NCBI GenBank assembly: GCA_052093725.1
Contig: JBQDHL010000002.1
Coordinates: 1 to 64,000, forward strand
Origin: Jeotgalicoccus sp052093725
Lineage (GTDB): Bacteria > Bacillota > Bacilli > Staphylococcales > Salinicoccaceae
Direction of reading: 5' to 3'
DNA: 64,000 bases
Below, piece after piece: positions 43,306 through 51,010 of this stretch (positions are counted from its first letter, which is position 1; each line of letters starts with the position of its first letter). Position numbers and translations under genes: made by a program. The notes under the pieces are model-generated. The model ran no database searches and was not told the DNA's origin. It saw only the letters and a program-made list of their open reading frames with translations.

Positions 43306-44262
43306 TTAGAATCTGTAGTATCCGTCGATGTGACCGTGTACGTATGATACTGCGCGCTGTCCAACACCTTCAGAAGGGTTAAGAGCGTCTACCATTTGGC
43401 CGTTACCGATGTATACTCCAACGTGTGAATAGTTGTTGAAGAATACTAAGTCACCTGGCTGCGGGTTAGATACTTGCGTACCTGCTGCTTTTTGGCTGTA
43501 AGTGTCTCTAGGAATTGATTTACCGTTGAATGCTGCCATGAACTGCTGAGCAAATGATGAGCAGTCTACTGCTGTTGCAGAGTTTCCGCCGTATACATAG
43601 CTCTTACCTACTGCTAATGAGTTAGCAACTGCTGCTGCGTTGCCGCCAGTTACTGCTGGTGCTGCTGCTGGCTGTTCAACTTCTTCAACCTCTTGTACTT
43701 CTTCTTGAACTTCAACTTCTTCAACAGCTGGTGCTGCTGCTTCTTCAGCTGGAGCTTCTGCCGCTTGAACTTCTTCAACTTTTACTTCTTCAACAGCTGG
43801 TGCTGCAGTTTCTTGTGCAGGAGCAGCTTCTTCTACTGTTTCTGCTGCAGGCGCTGCTGCTTCTTCAGCAACTACGATTGTTTTACCAGCGATAATTAAA
43901 TCTGAAGATAAGTTGTTCCAAGCTTTAAGATCGTCCATTGCTACATCAAACTGAGAAGCGATAGCAAATAAAGTGTCGCCTGCTTCAATTGTATATGTAG
44001 ATGCATTTTCTTCTGTTTCAACTTCTTCAGCAGGAGCTGCACTTGGTGCTTCAGCGTCTACTTTAAGAACGTCACCAGGGAAAATAAGTTCTGAAGTTAA
44101 GTTGTTTAATGACTTAATTTCATTTACCGATTGTGATGAACCTTCAGAAATGCTCCAAAGAGTGTCACCAGATTCTACTGTAACTTCTGATGCTGATATA
44201 TTAGCTGCAGCTAATGCTGATAAAGCTGTAAGCGATGCAGCAGAGATAATTGTTTTTTTCAT
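43306..44262 (-). CDS. secreted LysM - NlpC/P60 peptidoglycan hydrolase
   Basis: 318-residue secreted cell-wall enzyme. Order of parts: signal peptide ending about residue 25, LysM 1 (VESGDTLWSIS through DVLKV), LysM 2 (IEAGDTLFAIA through KTIVV), a long Ala/Pro/Glu/Val-rich linker of about 90 residues, then a C-terminal NlpC/P60 domain with Cys in VDCSSFAQQF, His in SHVGVYIGNG, and the terminal HIDGYYRF. It should cut peptide stems of peptidoglycan. The ATG at 44262 follows GGAGG; an in-frame ATG at 44277 is less likely. A perfect WalR box about 100 bases upstream places it in the WalKR regulon. Confidence 0.95.
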   Translation of the reverse strand: MKKTIISAASLTALSALAAANISASEVTVESGDTLWSISEGSSQSVNEIKSLNNLTSELIFPGDVLKVDAEAPSAAPAEEVETEENASTYTIEAGDTLFAIASQFDVAMDDLKAWNNLSSDLIIAGKTIVVAEEAAAPAAETVEEAAPAQETAAPAVEEVKVEEVQAAEAPAEEAAAPAVEEVEVQEEVQEVEEVEQPAAAPAVTGGNAAAVANSLAVGKSYVYGGNSATAVDCSSFAQQFMAAFNGKSIPRDTYSQKAAGTQVSNPQPGDLVFFNNYSHVGVYIGNGQMVDALNPSEGVGQRAVSYVHGHIDGYYRF

Positions 44263-44360
44263 GTTTAAATCCTCCATAGTTTGGGAATATTTTTATTGAA
44301 CTCTGTCCGAGTCATTTCCACGAGTCTTACTATAGCATAGGACACAAGGGATTTGGCGTT

Positions 44361-44377
44361 TGTAACTGACTTGTAAT
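44361..44377. promoter_or_regulatory. WalR (YycF) binding site
   Basis: TGTAAC-N5-TGTAAT matches the WalR direct-repeat consensus TGTWAH-N5-TGTWAH at every position. It is about 100 bases upstream of the LysM-NlpC/P60 start, just upstream of a TATAGT-type -10 region on the minus strand. Confidence 0.75.
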
Positions 44378-44444
44378 CTAATAGAAAAATTAGTGATACT
44401 AGAGTTATATAAAGTAAGCGACTTCAGTAATGTTGATTTAAAGT

Positions 44445-44487
44445 AAAACACCCATAAACCTTGATGTAATAAGGTTATGGGTGTTTT
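44445..44487 (-). terminator. terminator of DeoR regulator gene
   Basis: AAAACACCCATAA and TTATGGGTGTTTT form a stem of 13 bp with inner pairing CCTT/AAGG; it can work on both strands and lies about 107 bases past the DeoR stop codon. Confidence 0.75.
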
Positions 44488-44593
44488 ATCGTATATTTTA
44501 AATTCAAAGTTATCTAACTTTTGTAATATAACTGTAATGTTTTTAATAGAATACTAAATCGATTAAAACCAGGGTTACACGTGCTTCATTTCA

Positions 44594-45343
44594 TTATATT
44601 ACTGTCGTATGCACTGCAAGCTGCTCAAGTTCATTCTGTTCAAGCAAGTCATCTGTAATGATTGCCGTAAAATCATTAAAGTCACTTATTTTTGCAAATG
44701 CCGTAAGATTCAACTTGCTGGAATCCACGACAAGGTATGCCGCTTGTCCACACTTCATCATTAAACGCTTCACTTTCGCCCTCTCTATCGTCGGCGCGAA
44801 TATACCATCATCAATCGTCATAGCCTGCGTGCCGACAAATGATACGTTCACTCTGATATTGTTAAGTAAATCAATAGTCTGTGTGCCGTACATCGATCCG
44901 ATATTCTGCTGCACCGTGCCGCCGAGAATGATTACTTCATGGTGACTGTCTATTAATTCAGCCGCAGCTTTAATGTCATTTGTTATGATACGTACAGTAA
45001 AATCTGCATTCTTTAACAATTTGCAAATTTCCAAAGTCGTTGTTCCGGCATCAAGAAGGATCGTTTCATTAGGCTTAATAAACTGCATTGCCTTTTTCGC
45101 AATCAGTCGCTTCTCTTCTATATTAACCAGCTGTTTCTTTACAAACGGCACTTCGTTTAAGAAAGAATCCTTTAGAAGAATTGAAGTAGACGTCCTGATA
45201 ATCTGTTCACTCGATTCAAGTTCCTTCAAATCACGACGTACTGTCATTTCAGAAACACCAAGCTCGGCAGCAAGGAGCTCAATAGTTACGTTACTATTTT
45301 CAGCTACACGGTTTACAATATATTGTTGTCTTTTTCTTTTCAT
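44594..45343 (-). CDS. DeoR/GlpR family transcriptional regulator
   Basis: 249-residue DeoR-type repressor. The N-terminal helix-turn-helix shows VSEMTVRRDLKELE; the C-terminal sugar-phosphate sensor domain has IKPNETILLDAGTTTLEI and ITNDIKAAAEL, with GGTVQQNIGSMYG. It would sense a phosphorylated sugar. No sugar-metabolism gene is adjacent, so its targets are elsewhere or it acts as an orphan. The start at 45343 follows GGGTGA; upstream in-frame residues from 45364 are unlikely. Confidence 0.9.
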   Translation of the reverse strand: MKRKRQQYIVNRVAENSNVTIELLAAELGVSEMTVRRDLKELESSEQIIRTSTSILLKDSFLNEVPFVKKQLVNIEEKRLIAKKAMQFIKPNETILLDAGTTTLEICKLLKNADFTVRIITNDIKAAAELIDSHHEVIILGGTVQQNIGSMYGTQTIDLLNNIRVNVSFVGTQAMTIDDGIFAPTIERAKVKRLMMKCGQAAYLVVDSSKLNLTAFAKISDFNDFTAIITDDLLEQNELEQLAVHTTVI

Positions 45344-45489
45344 ATATATCACCCTGGTATTCATTTTATTGTTTGGTATTTATATTGTAACGCAAGTAAT
45401 GTGATTAATTTACATTATATTTTTCATTTTGTGATTTTTAAACATGAAGAAATAATGAAACGAGCTAAAACATTTATTTCCCATCAAAA

Positions 45490-45525
45490 TAAAAAAGTAA
45501 AACCCTCTAATCCAGATTTTACTTT
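45490..45525 (-). terminator. terminator of small membrane protein gene
   Basis: AGTAAAA and TTTTACT form a 7-bp stem around a 15-base loop, with a T run following on the minus strand. Weak but well placed after the stop at 45540. Confidence 0.5.
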
Positions 45526-45539
45526 CCACTTACCATAGT

Positions 45540-45950
45540 CTATTTCTTTATAACGACGCCGTATTCTTTAAGCCTCTCAGCTATAACTTTCATGCCTGCA
45601 GCATCACCGGCTTCTTTTGCTTCGTGATATGCACTAAGCAGATCGGTTACTTCGTTCTGCTCGCCGCGCAGCTTCTCGTCAGTATCTGCATCAGCCTCTT
45701 CATCGTCATAAATCATCTCAACTTTCAACGTGACGAACAGCATTATAATCCCAAATATAATTGCGAGCCCAATACTTGAGACTCCTGCGATATTTTCAAG
45801 CGTATTGTTCTCAATTACTTTTTCTGATAAAAACCGCGCTATTTCCGGGGTAATAAATCCGACAGCCAGTCCCATCAGTACTTTCATCGGCTCAAAGTGG
45901 AATTTCTTTCTGTCCGGACGTCTGTCGTCTTCTTCTGATTTTAAAAACAT
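45540..45950 (-). CDS. hypothetical membrane protein
   Basis: 136-residue protein with two hydrophobic stretches (VLMGLAVGFITPEIARFL and IAGVSSIGLAIIFGIIMLFV), a basic N terminus and an acidic C-terminal region (YDDEEADADTDEKLRGEQ) ending in a short helical part that resembles an SHOCT-like tail (LLSAYHEAKEAGD through LKEYGVV). The ATG at 45950 follows GAGGAG. No named family recognised. Monocistronic. Confidence 0.65.
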   Translation of the reverse strand: MFLKSEEDDRRPDRKKFHFEPMKVLMGLAVGFITPEIARFLSEKVIENNTLENIAGVSSIGLAIIFGIIMLFVTLKVEMIYDDEEADADTDEKLRGEQNEVTDLLSAYHEAKEAGDAAGMKVIAERLKEYGVVIKK

Positions 45951-46012
45951 ATTAAGCTCCTCATTACATCTCTTTAGCATGAATTATACTAGATAAAGTC
46001 CTCCGGAACGAA

Positions 46013-46050
46013 AAAAAGATGCCGTTATTTCTACAAAATAATAGCATCTT
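46013..46050 (-). terminator. terminator of NAD(P)H-binding protein gene
   Basis: AAGATGC pairs with GCATCTT, extended by TTATTT/AAATAA; a T run follows on the minus strand. Confidence 0.75.
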
Positions 46051-46062
46051 ATATAACAGGTT

Positions 46063-46701
46063 TTACTCTTTCTCCCCAACGACTGTAAATCGTGCATTAA
46101 CATGGTCCGCATTTTCAGCTTCATCGATTACCGCAATCGCAAAGTCGGCATAGCTTATATAACTTTCGCCTGCGTTATTCACCAGCAGCACGTCTTCACC
46201 TTTTTCATATTTTCCTGTGCGTTCTCCTTCCGCATCAAAGTCTGCTGACGGGCTGATAAATGTCCATTTCACATTGGTCGTCTGCTCAAGTTCTTCCAGA
46301 TTTTCACTCTGTCCTCCCGCTGTCGGTTTAAATATATCCGGGAAGTTTGGCGTATCGATAACTGTCATCGTTCTGCTGTCATCAATATATAAACTGCCTG
46401 CTCCGCCGACTACAATCAAACGTATGCCGGTTCCTGCCAGTGCATTGATTAACGCGCGTCCCGCTTCAACGTGTGCATCTTTTTCTCCGAGCGGTGCACC
46501 GAATGCATTGACCACAACTTCCAGTCCGCGGAAGTCTTCCGCATTTGTATCATGTACATCTTTTTCTATCACACTGATATTATCATTAGTTAATTTCGCA
46601 GCATTTCTTACAATTGCTGTGACTTCATGTCCTCTTTTTACTGCTTCATCTAATATTAAACTGCCGGCTCTACCCGTCGCACCTACGATTCCAATTTTCA
46701 T
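46063..46701 (-). CDS. NAD(P)H-binding protein, NmrA/YwnB-like
   Basis: 212-residue atypical SDR with an N-terminal nucleotide-binding motif (GIVGATGRAGSLI) and the segment FISPSADFDAEGERTGKY typical of the YwnB/NAD(P)H-binding_10 group. Catalytic residues of classical SDRs are not present, so it may be a redox sensor or quinone-type reductase. Monocistronic, divergent from ybaK with about 100 bases between starts. Confidence 0.88.
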   Translation of the reverse strand: MKIGIVGATGRAGSLILDEAVKRGHEVTAIVRNAAKLTNDNISVIEKDVHDTNAEDFRGLEVVVNAFGAPLGEKDAHVEAGRALINALAGTGIRLIVVGGAGSLYIDDSRTMTVIDTPNFPDIFKPTAGGQSENLEELEQTTNVKWTFISPSADFDAEGERTGKYEKGEDVLLVNNAGESYISYADFAIAVIDEAENADHVNARFTVVGEKE

Positions 46702-46801
46702 TTAAAATCCTCCAATTATGATATGATTTTAACTACTATATTACATACCCTACACTTACTTTTTGAAACCAAGTCTATTTACTGATCAGGAGTGCGGATA
46801 T

Positions 46802-47287
46802 ATGAAGAAAAAGAAAATCCATAAAACAAATGCAATGCGTACACTTGAAAATCACAAGATAAACTACGATGTACACGAATACTCATGGAACGAAGAGCAT
46901 ACAGATGCTAAAACTGCGGCTCTGAAAGTCGATATGCCGTTTGAAAAAATATATAAAACCTTAGTTGCTGTCGGTAATATCACAGGTGTTATCGTTGCCT
47001 GTATTCCCGCGTCCAATGAACTAAACTTAAAGAAATTTGCCAAAGCGAGCGGCAACAAAAAAGTCTATATGCTTCATATGAAAGGTTTGGAAAAAACAAC
47101 CGGCTATATCCGCGGCGGCTGTTCGCCTGTCGGCATGAAGAAGCTCTTTCCGACTTATATTGCCCGGGAAGCCCAGACAATGGAGACAATCGTCGTGTCC
47201 GCTGGCAAACGCGGCATGCAGATGGAACTTCCACCTGCAGATTTAATTACCGTCACTAACGGAGAATTTGCTGATATAACAGAATAA
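46802..47287 (+). CDS. ybaK: Cys-tRNA(Pro)/Cys-tRNA(Cys) deacylase
   Basis: 161-residue YbaK/EbsC editing protein that removes cysteine from mischarged tRNA(Pro). Key segments: DVHEYSWNEEH, the lysine in FEKIYKTLVAVG that is catalytic in the family, and the conserved GGCSPVGMKK loop. The ATG at 46802 follows AGGAG; the in-frame ATG at 46763 lacks a ribosome binding site. Stand-alone, followed by a bidirectional terminator. Confidence 0.92.
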   Translation: MKKKKIHKTNAMRTLENHKINYDVHEYSWNEEHTDAKTAALKVDMPFEKIYKTLVAVGNITGVIVACIPASNELNLKKFAKASGNKKVYMLHMKGLEKTTGYIRGGCSPVGMKKLFPTYIAREAQTMETIVVSAGKRGMQMELPPADLITVTNGEFADITE

Positions 47288-47326
47288 AAAAAGAGCTCTG
47301 AATCCCAATACGGGTCAGAGCTCTAA
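47287..47326. terminator. bidirectional terminator between ybaK and clpE
   Basis: AGAGCTCTGA pairs with TCAGAGCTCT (10 bp, one unpaired base allowed) and separates convergent genes. Confidence 0.85.
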
Positions 47327-47334
47327 ATCTATAT

Positions 47335-49470
47335 TTAGGCTTTTACAACGACGATTTCTCCGCCTTTAATGTGAGCTTTAACAGTTTCAAGGTTTTCTTC
47401 TTCTAAAATTAAGTCTGTCAGCTGGTCTTCAATCTTATCCTGAATGACTCTACGCAGCGGTCTTGCACCGAAGCGTTTGTCATAGCCCAGGCTGACGAGT
47501 TTTTTCTTGGCGTCATCTGTAATTGTAATCTTAATTTCATTCTCTTCCAGTGCTTCTTGTAATTCAACCAGCATCAGGTCGACGATTTCCATTAAGTTTT
47601 CTTCTGACAGTTCGTTGAATTTAATAATTGCATCGAATCTGTTTAAGAATTCCGGTTTGAAATAATCACTTAAGTTTTCAAGTGTCGTAACTGATTCGTG
47701 CTGGTCTGCATTAAAGCCGACGCTCGTATTGTTATCACCTGTACCGGCGTTACTCGTCATAATGACAACTGTTTCTTTAAAGCTGACTGTTCTGCCGTGT
47801 GAATCCGTTAATTGCCCATCTTCCATAATTTGCAGGAACATGTTCTGCACATCAGGGTGCGCTTTTTCAATTTCATCTAATAGAATAATTGAATAAGGAT
47901 TGTGACGTACTTTTTCTGTCAGCTGTCCAGCTTCTTCGTGACCGACGTAGCCTGGAGGTGAGCCGATTATTTTAGATACGGCATGTTTTTCCATGTACTC
48001 ACTCATGTCGAGTCTGATCATTGAATCTTTTGAACCGAATAACTCTGCAGCAAGTGCTTTCGTTAATTCAGTTTTACCGACACCTGTCGGGCCGACGAAC
48101 ATAAATGAACCGATTGGACGATATTTAGATTTAAGTCCGGCACGGCTTCTTCTGACAGCTTTCGCTATCTTGTCGACAGCTTCATTCTGTCCGATAACTT
48201 TAGCGTTCAGATTAGGACCGAGTTCTCTCATCTGCGTCTGTTCTTCAGACTGCAGTTTCGTTACAGGAATACCTGTTTTCTCTTCGACAATAAGCTGAAT
48301 ATCAGATATATCGACATCCATTACCTGTTTGTCATCTGCTGCGGCTTCCAGCTGTTTCTCAAGTTGCAGTTCCTGATACTTAAGACGTGCTGCAGTTTCA
48401 TAGTCTTCCTGTTCTGCCGCTGCGTCTTTTTCTTCAGCAATTTTTTCCAGCTTCTGCTTAATAGAATCTGTATCGTTCTCAGCGTTAGCCAGGTTTAATC
48501 GCGAACCCACCTCATCCATTAAGTCGATTGCTTTGTCCGGTAAGAAACGGTCCTGAATATATCTGTCGGATAAATTCACAAACGCTTCAACTACTTCGTC
48601 GGAATAACTGACTTCATGGAATTTTTCGTAGCGGTCTTTAATCCCGTTAAGAATTAATACAGACTCTGCCAATGTCGGTTCTTTAACTATAATCGGCTGC
48701 AGACGGCGTTCGAGTGCAGCGTCTTTTTCAATCTGACGGTATTCTTTCAATGTTGTTGCACCGATAATTTGCAGCTCGCCGCGTGCAAGTGCCGGTTTAA
48801 GAATGTTGCCGGCATCCATCTGTGAACTTTCCGCAGAACCTGCACCAACAATCTGGTGAATCTCATCGATAAATAGAATAACGTCCTGACGTTCTTTAAG
48901 TTCAGCAATCAGCTGTTTCATACGCTCTTCAAACTGGCCGCGCATTGAAGTGTTCGCTACCAGCGATGCCACATCCAGCACATAGATTTCTTTATCCATC
49001 AATTTAGTCGGAACATTGCCTTCTACTATTTTCAATGCCAGTCCTTCAGCGATTGCTGTTTTACCGACACCAGGTTCACCGATTAATACCGGGTTGTTTT
49101 TATTACGTCTGTTCAGTGTTTCAATAACGCGTTTAACTTCTTTGTCGCGTCCGATGACCGGGTCGATATTACCCGCTCTGGCTTCGTCGGAAATATTGTT
49201 GCCGAGCTGATCTAAAAGCCCGTCACGCTTGTTATTTTCTCGTTCTTTCGTTTGTGTACTTGTTCGTTTGCTTCCCTGTCCGTTGAAATATTTATTGTTC
49301 TCATTATTGTTTTCGAAAGATGTTCCTTTAAAGAAGTCATTTGAATTTATCATTTGACCCTGGATTTCCTGGAAACAGCTGTCACATAAATGTACCTGCA
49401 TTTTTTGATTGTTAAAATTCATTGCAAGGTTTACATTCGCTTCGTTAAGTCCGCAATTTTGACATTTCAT
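47335..49470 (-). CDS. clpE: ATP-dependent Clp protease ATP-binding subunit ClpE
   Basis: 711-residue HSP100 unfoldase that feeds proteins to ClpP. The ClpE-specific N-terminal zinc finger has Cys3, Cys6, Cys29 and Cys32. Two AAA+ modules follow: Walker A GEPGVGKT at 131-138 and GPTGVGKT in the second half, with a UVR-like coiled segment (EQEDYETAARLKYQEL) between them, and an SVGF tripeptide-like site that may be the ClpP docking loop. It is monocistronic. Three CtsR operators and two promoters upstream predict tight heat-shock control, as in B. subtilis clpE. Confidence 0.96.
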   Translation of the reverse strand: MKCQNCGLNEANVNLAMNFNNQKMQVHLCDSCFQEIQGQMINSNDFFKGTSFENNNENNKYFNGQGSKRTSTQTKERENNKRDGLLDQLGNNISDEARAGNIDPVIGRDKEVKRVIETLNRRNKNNPVLIGEPGVGKTAIAEGLALKIVEGNVPTKLMDKEIYVLDVASLVANTSMRGQFEERMKQLIAELKERQDVILFIDEIHQIVGAGSAESSQMDAGNILKPALARGELQIIGATTLKEYRQIEKDAALERRLQPIIVKEPTLAESVLILNGIKDRYEKFHEVSYSDEVVEAFVNLSDRYIQDRFLPDKAIDLMDEVGSRLNLANAENDTDSIKQKLEKIAEEKDAAAEQEDYETAARLKYQELQLEKQLEAAADDKQVMDVDISDIQLIVEEKTGIPVTKLQSEEQTQMRELGPNLNAKVIGQNEAVDKIAKAVRRSRAGLKSKYRPIGSFMFVGPTGVGKTELTKALAAELFGSKDSMIRLDMSEYMEKHAVSKIIGSPPGYVGHEEAGQLTEKVRHNPYSIILLDEIEKAHPDVQNMFLQIMEDGQLTDSHGRTVSFKETVVIMTSNAGTGDNNTSVGFNADQHESVTTLENLSDYFKPEFLNRFDAIIKFNELSEENLMEIVDLMLVELQEALEENEIKITITDDAKKKLVSLGYDKRFGARPLRRVIQDKIEDQLTDLILEEENLETVKAHIKGGEIVVVKA

Positions 49471-49516
49471 ATGTGTTTCCTCCTATTTAGTATATTCTAT
49501 TCACAGTCTATTTGAC

Positions 49517-49533
49517 TTTGACTATATTTGACT
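49517..49533 (-). promoter_or_regulatory. CtsR operator 1, perfect
   Basis: Read on the minus strand: AGTCAAA-TAT-AGTCAAA, two exact heptads three bases apart. A third heptad AGTCAAA at 49511-49517 overlaps by one base. It lies just downstream of the start point predicted for the proximal promoter. Confidence 0.85.
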
Positions 49534-49541
49534 ATGAGTAT

Positions 49542-49570
49542 AGTATAAAGGCCCTAAAAGATATTTTCAA
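49542..49570 (-). promoter_or_regulatory. clpE proximal promoter
   Basis: TTGAAA and TATACT on the minus strand, spaced by 17 bases, about 70 bases before the clpE ATG and bracketed by CtsR operators 1 and 2. Confidence 0.7.
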
Positions 49571-49597
49571 ATATGATGCTTACAAATATTTTTCTCA

Positions 49598-49614
49598 TCT
49601 GACTATCTTTGACC
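49598..49614 (-). promoter_or_regulatory. CtsR operator 2
   Basis: Minus-strand GGTCAAA-GAT-AGTCAGA, one mismatch from the heptad consensus. It lies between the two clpE promoters. Confidence 0.75.
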
Positions 49615-49624
49615 TTATATATTT

Positions 49625-49653
49625 ATTATACATTGACCTTCTTTGACTTTCAA
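49625..49653 (-). promoter_or_regulatory. clpE distal promoter
   Basis: TTGAAA and a consensus TATAAT box on the minus strand with a 17-base spacer; the spacer is almost exactly CtsR operator 3. Confidence 0.75.
49632..49648 (-). promoter_or_regulatory. CtsR operator 3, in the promoter spacer
   Basis: Minus-strand AGTCAAA-GAA-GGTCAAT, one mismatch. It occupies the spacer between the -35 and -10 boxes of the distal promoter. Confidence 0.8.
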
Positions 49654-49676
49654 GTATTTTTACTTGGTTTTTAAAT

Positions 49677-49713
49677 AGAAAAACCGGCTTCCCCTAATGG
49701 AAAAAGCCGGTCG
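49677..49713 (-). terminator. terminator of SDR gene
   Basis: ACCGGCTT and AAGCCGGT form an 8-bp stem 7 bases past the SDR stop codon, followed by a short T-rich stretch on the minus strand. Confidence 0.75.
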
Positions 49714-49719
49714 TAATTA

Positions 49720-50469
49720 TTACTTCGTATTTGTGAATCCGCCGTCGATACGGATGACTTCACCATTAATATATTCTGCTTTCGATGTTAAGAGGAAAGT
49801 AACCAGTTCAGCCACTTCTTCCGGCGTACCGAGACGTTTTTGCGGGATACCCGCTTCTGCATTTTCTTTCATTTCAGGATTATCTGCGTAAAATGCTGCA
49901 ACCATCGGTGTCTCTGTAGGACCTGGAGCGATAGAGTTTACACGCAGTCCGTCTTTCGCATATTCAGCAACAAGGCTTTTCGTCATGCCGACAATACCGT
50001 GTTTCGTTGCCGAGTAAGTCACAACAGAATCCTGACCGGTTACACCGGCACTTGAAGCTGTGTTTACGATAGAACCGCCACCCTGTTTCAGCATTACTTC
50101 TGCAACGTAGCGGATACCGTATAATGCACCCAGCATATTAATACCGACAATTTTATCGATTTCACTGATATCTGTTTCAAGGAAGTATTTACCGCTTCCT
50201 GAAATACCTGCGTTATTAAAAAAGTAGTCAATCGTTCCGAACTTCTCAACTGTTTGATCAACGTAATTCTTTACATCTTCAGCTATAGAAACATCTGCTT
50301 TAATGAAAATTGTATCTGCACCCGCTTCTTTTACCAGTTTAACCGTTTCATTTCCACCCTCTTCGTTTACATCGACAACCGCGATATTAACACCCTGCTC
50401 AGCAAGACGCGTCGCTGTTGCCTGGCCAAGACCGCTTCCGGCACCTGTAATAATAGCTGTTTTAGTCAT
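49720..50469 (-). CDS. SDR family oxidoreductase, classical
   Basis: 249-residue classical short-chain dehydrogenase. Cofactor motif GAGSGLGQA near residue 9, NNAG near 90, catalytic Ser in NTASSAG, and the YSATK catalytic Tyr-Lys pair near residue 152-156. The C-terminal INGEVIRIDGGF is standard. The substrate is unknown (3-oxoacyl or glucose-type alcohol). It is divergent from the second GntR/ABC module. Confidence 0.92.
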   Translation of the reverse strand: MTKTAIITGAGSGLGQATATRLAEQGVNIAVVDVNEEGGNETVKLVKEAGADTIFIKADVSIAEDVKNYVDQTVEKFGTIDYFFNNAGISGSGKYFLETDISEIDKIVGINMLGALYGIRYVAEVMLKQGGGSIVNTASSAGVTGQDSVVTYSATKHGIVGMTKSLVAEYAKDGLRVNSIAPGPTETPMVAAFYADNPEMKENAEAGIPQKRLGTPEEVAELVTFLLTSKAEYINGEVIRIDGGFTNTK

Positions 50470-50564
50470 TAAATTATCTCCTGTAATTTCTTTTCAATAC
50501 CAATTATAAGCCTTTTAAATTCAATTTAAATCAATTCGGTCTGCACATAAATTAATTATTTTTA

Positions 50565-50593
50565 TTTACAAAATACATTTCACATAGTATAGT
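50565..50593 (+). promoter_or_regulatory. sigma-A promoter of GntR/ABC module 2
   Basis: TTTACA and TATAGT with a 17-base spacer, about 50 bases before the GTG start; the operator at 50592 begins inside the -10 box. Confidence 0.6.
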
Positions 50594-50613
50594 TGATTAC
50601 ACAACTAATCAAC
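50592..50613. promoter_or_regulatory. GntR operator of module 2
   Basis: GTTGATTA-N6-TAATCAAC is a perfect palindrome of 8-base arms spanning the end of the -10 box and the start point, the position expected for autorepression by the adjacent GntR protein. Confidence 0.75.
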
Positions 50614-50641
50614 CGAACATAAAAAGAGGAGGCGGGGATTT

Positions 50642-51010
50642 GTGAAAGCCGTACTAGATGACTCCAGTCCAATATTTCAACAAATATACGAGATGATAGA
50701 AGACGACATAATTGAAGGTGTGCTTGCAGAAGGAGAGCAGATTCCTTCTACCACAGAAATCTCTAAGTTTTATCAGGTAAACCGTGCGACTGCACAAAAA
50801 GGACTTGCAGTGCTTGTCGATGAAGGTTATGCATATAAACAGCGCGGTGTCGGTATTTTCGTTGCAGAAGGCGCGACTAAGAAATTGATAGAACAGCGTA
50901 AAAAAGAATTCCGTCTGCAATTTGTTAAACCGCTGCTCGAAGAATCAAAGCGGCTGCGCATGACGAAAGAAGAAGTGATTAAATTTATAGAGGAGGACAA
51001 TGATGATTAA
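50642..51010 (+). CDS. GntR family regulator, YtrA/PmtR type
   Basis: 122-residue short GntR repressor with a winged helix (SSPIFQQIYEMIEDDIIEG, QIPSTTEISKFYQVNRATAQ) and only a short helical tail, as in YtrA and the staphylococcal PmtR. It starts with GTG after GGAGG. It overlaps the ATPase gene by 8 bases and the three genes of the module are coupled. The length (122) is close to PmtR, which responds to phenol-soluble modulins in S. aureus; homology to PmtR itself is inferred, not tested. Confidence 0.9.
   Translation: MKAVLDDSSPIFQQIYEMIEDDIIEGVLAEGEQIPSTTEISKFYQVNRATAQKGLAVLVDEGYAYKQRGVGIFVAEGATKKLIEQRKKEFRLQFVKPLLEESKRLRMTKEEVIKFIEEDNDD

Noticed and set aside
45455..45538. 27-residue frame starting MKRAKTFISHQ
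   Set aside because: Weak ribosome binding site, and it ends inside a terminator-like hairpin; no hydrophobic segment or conservation clue.
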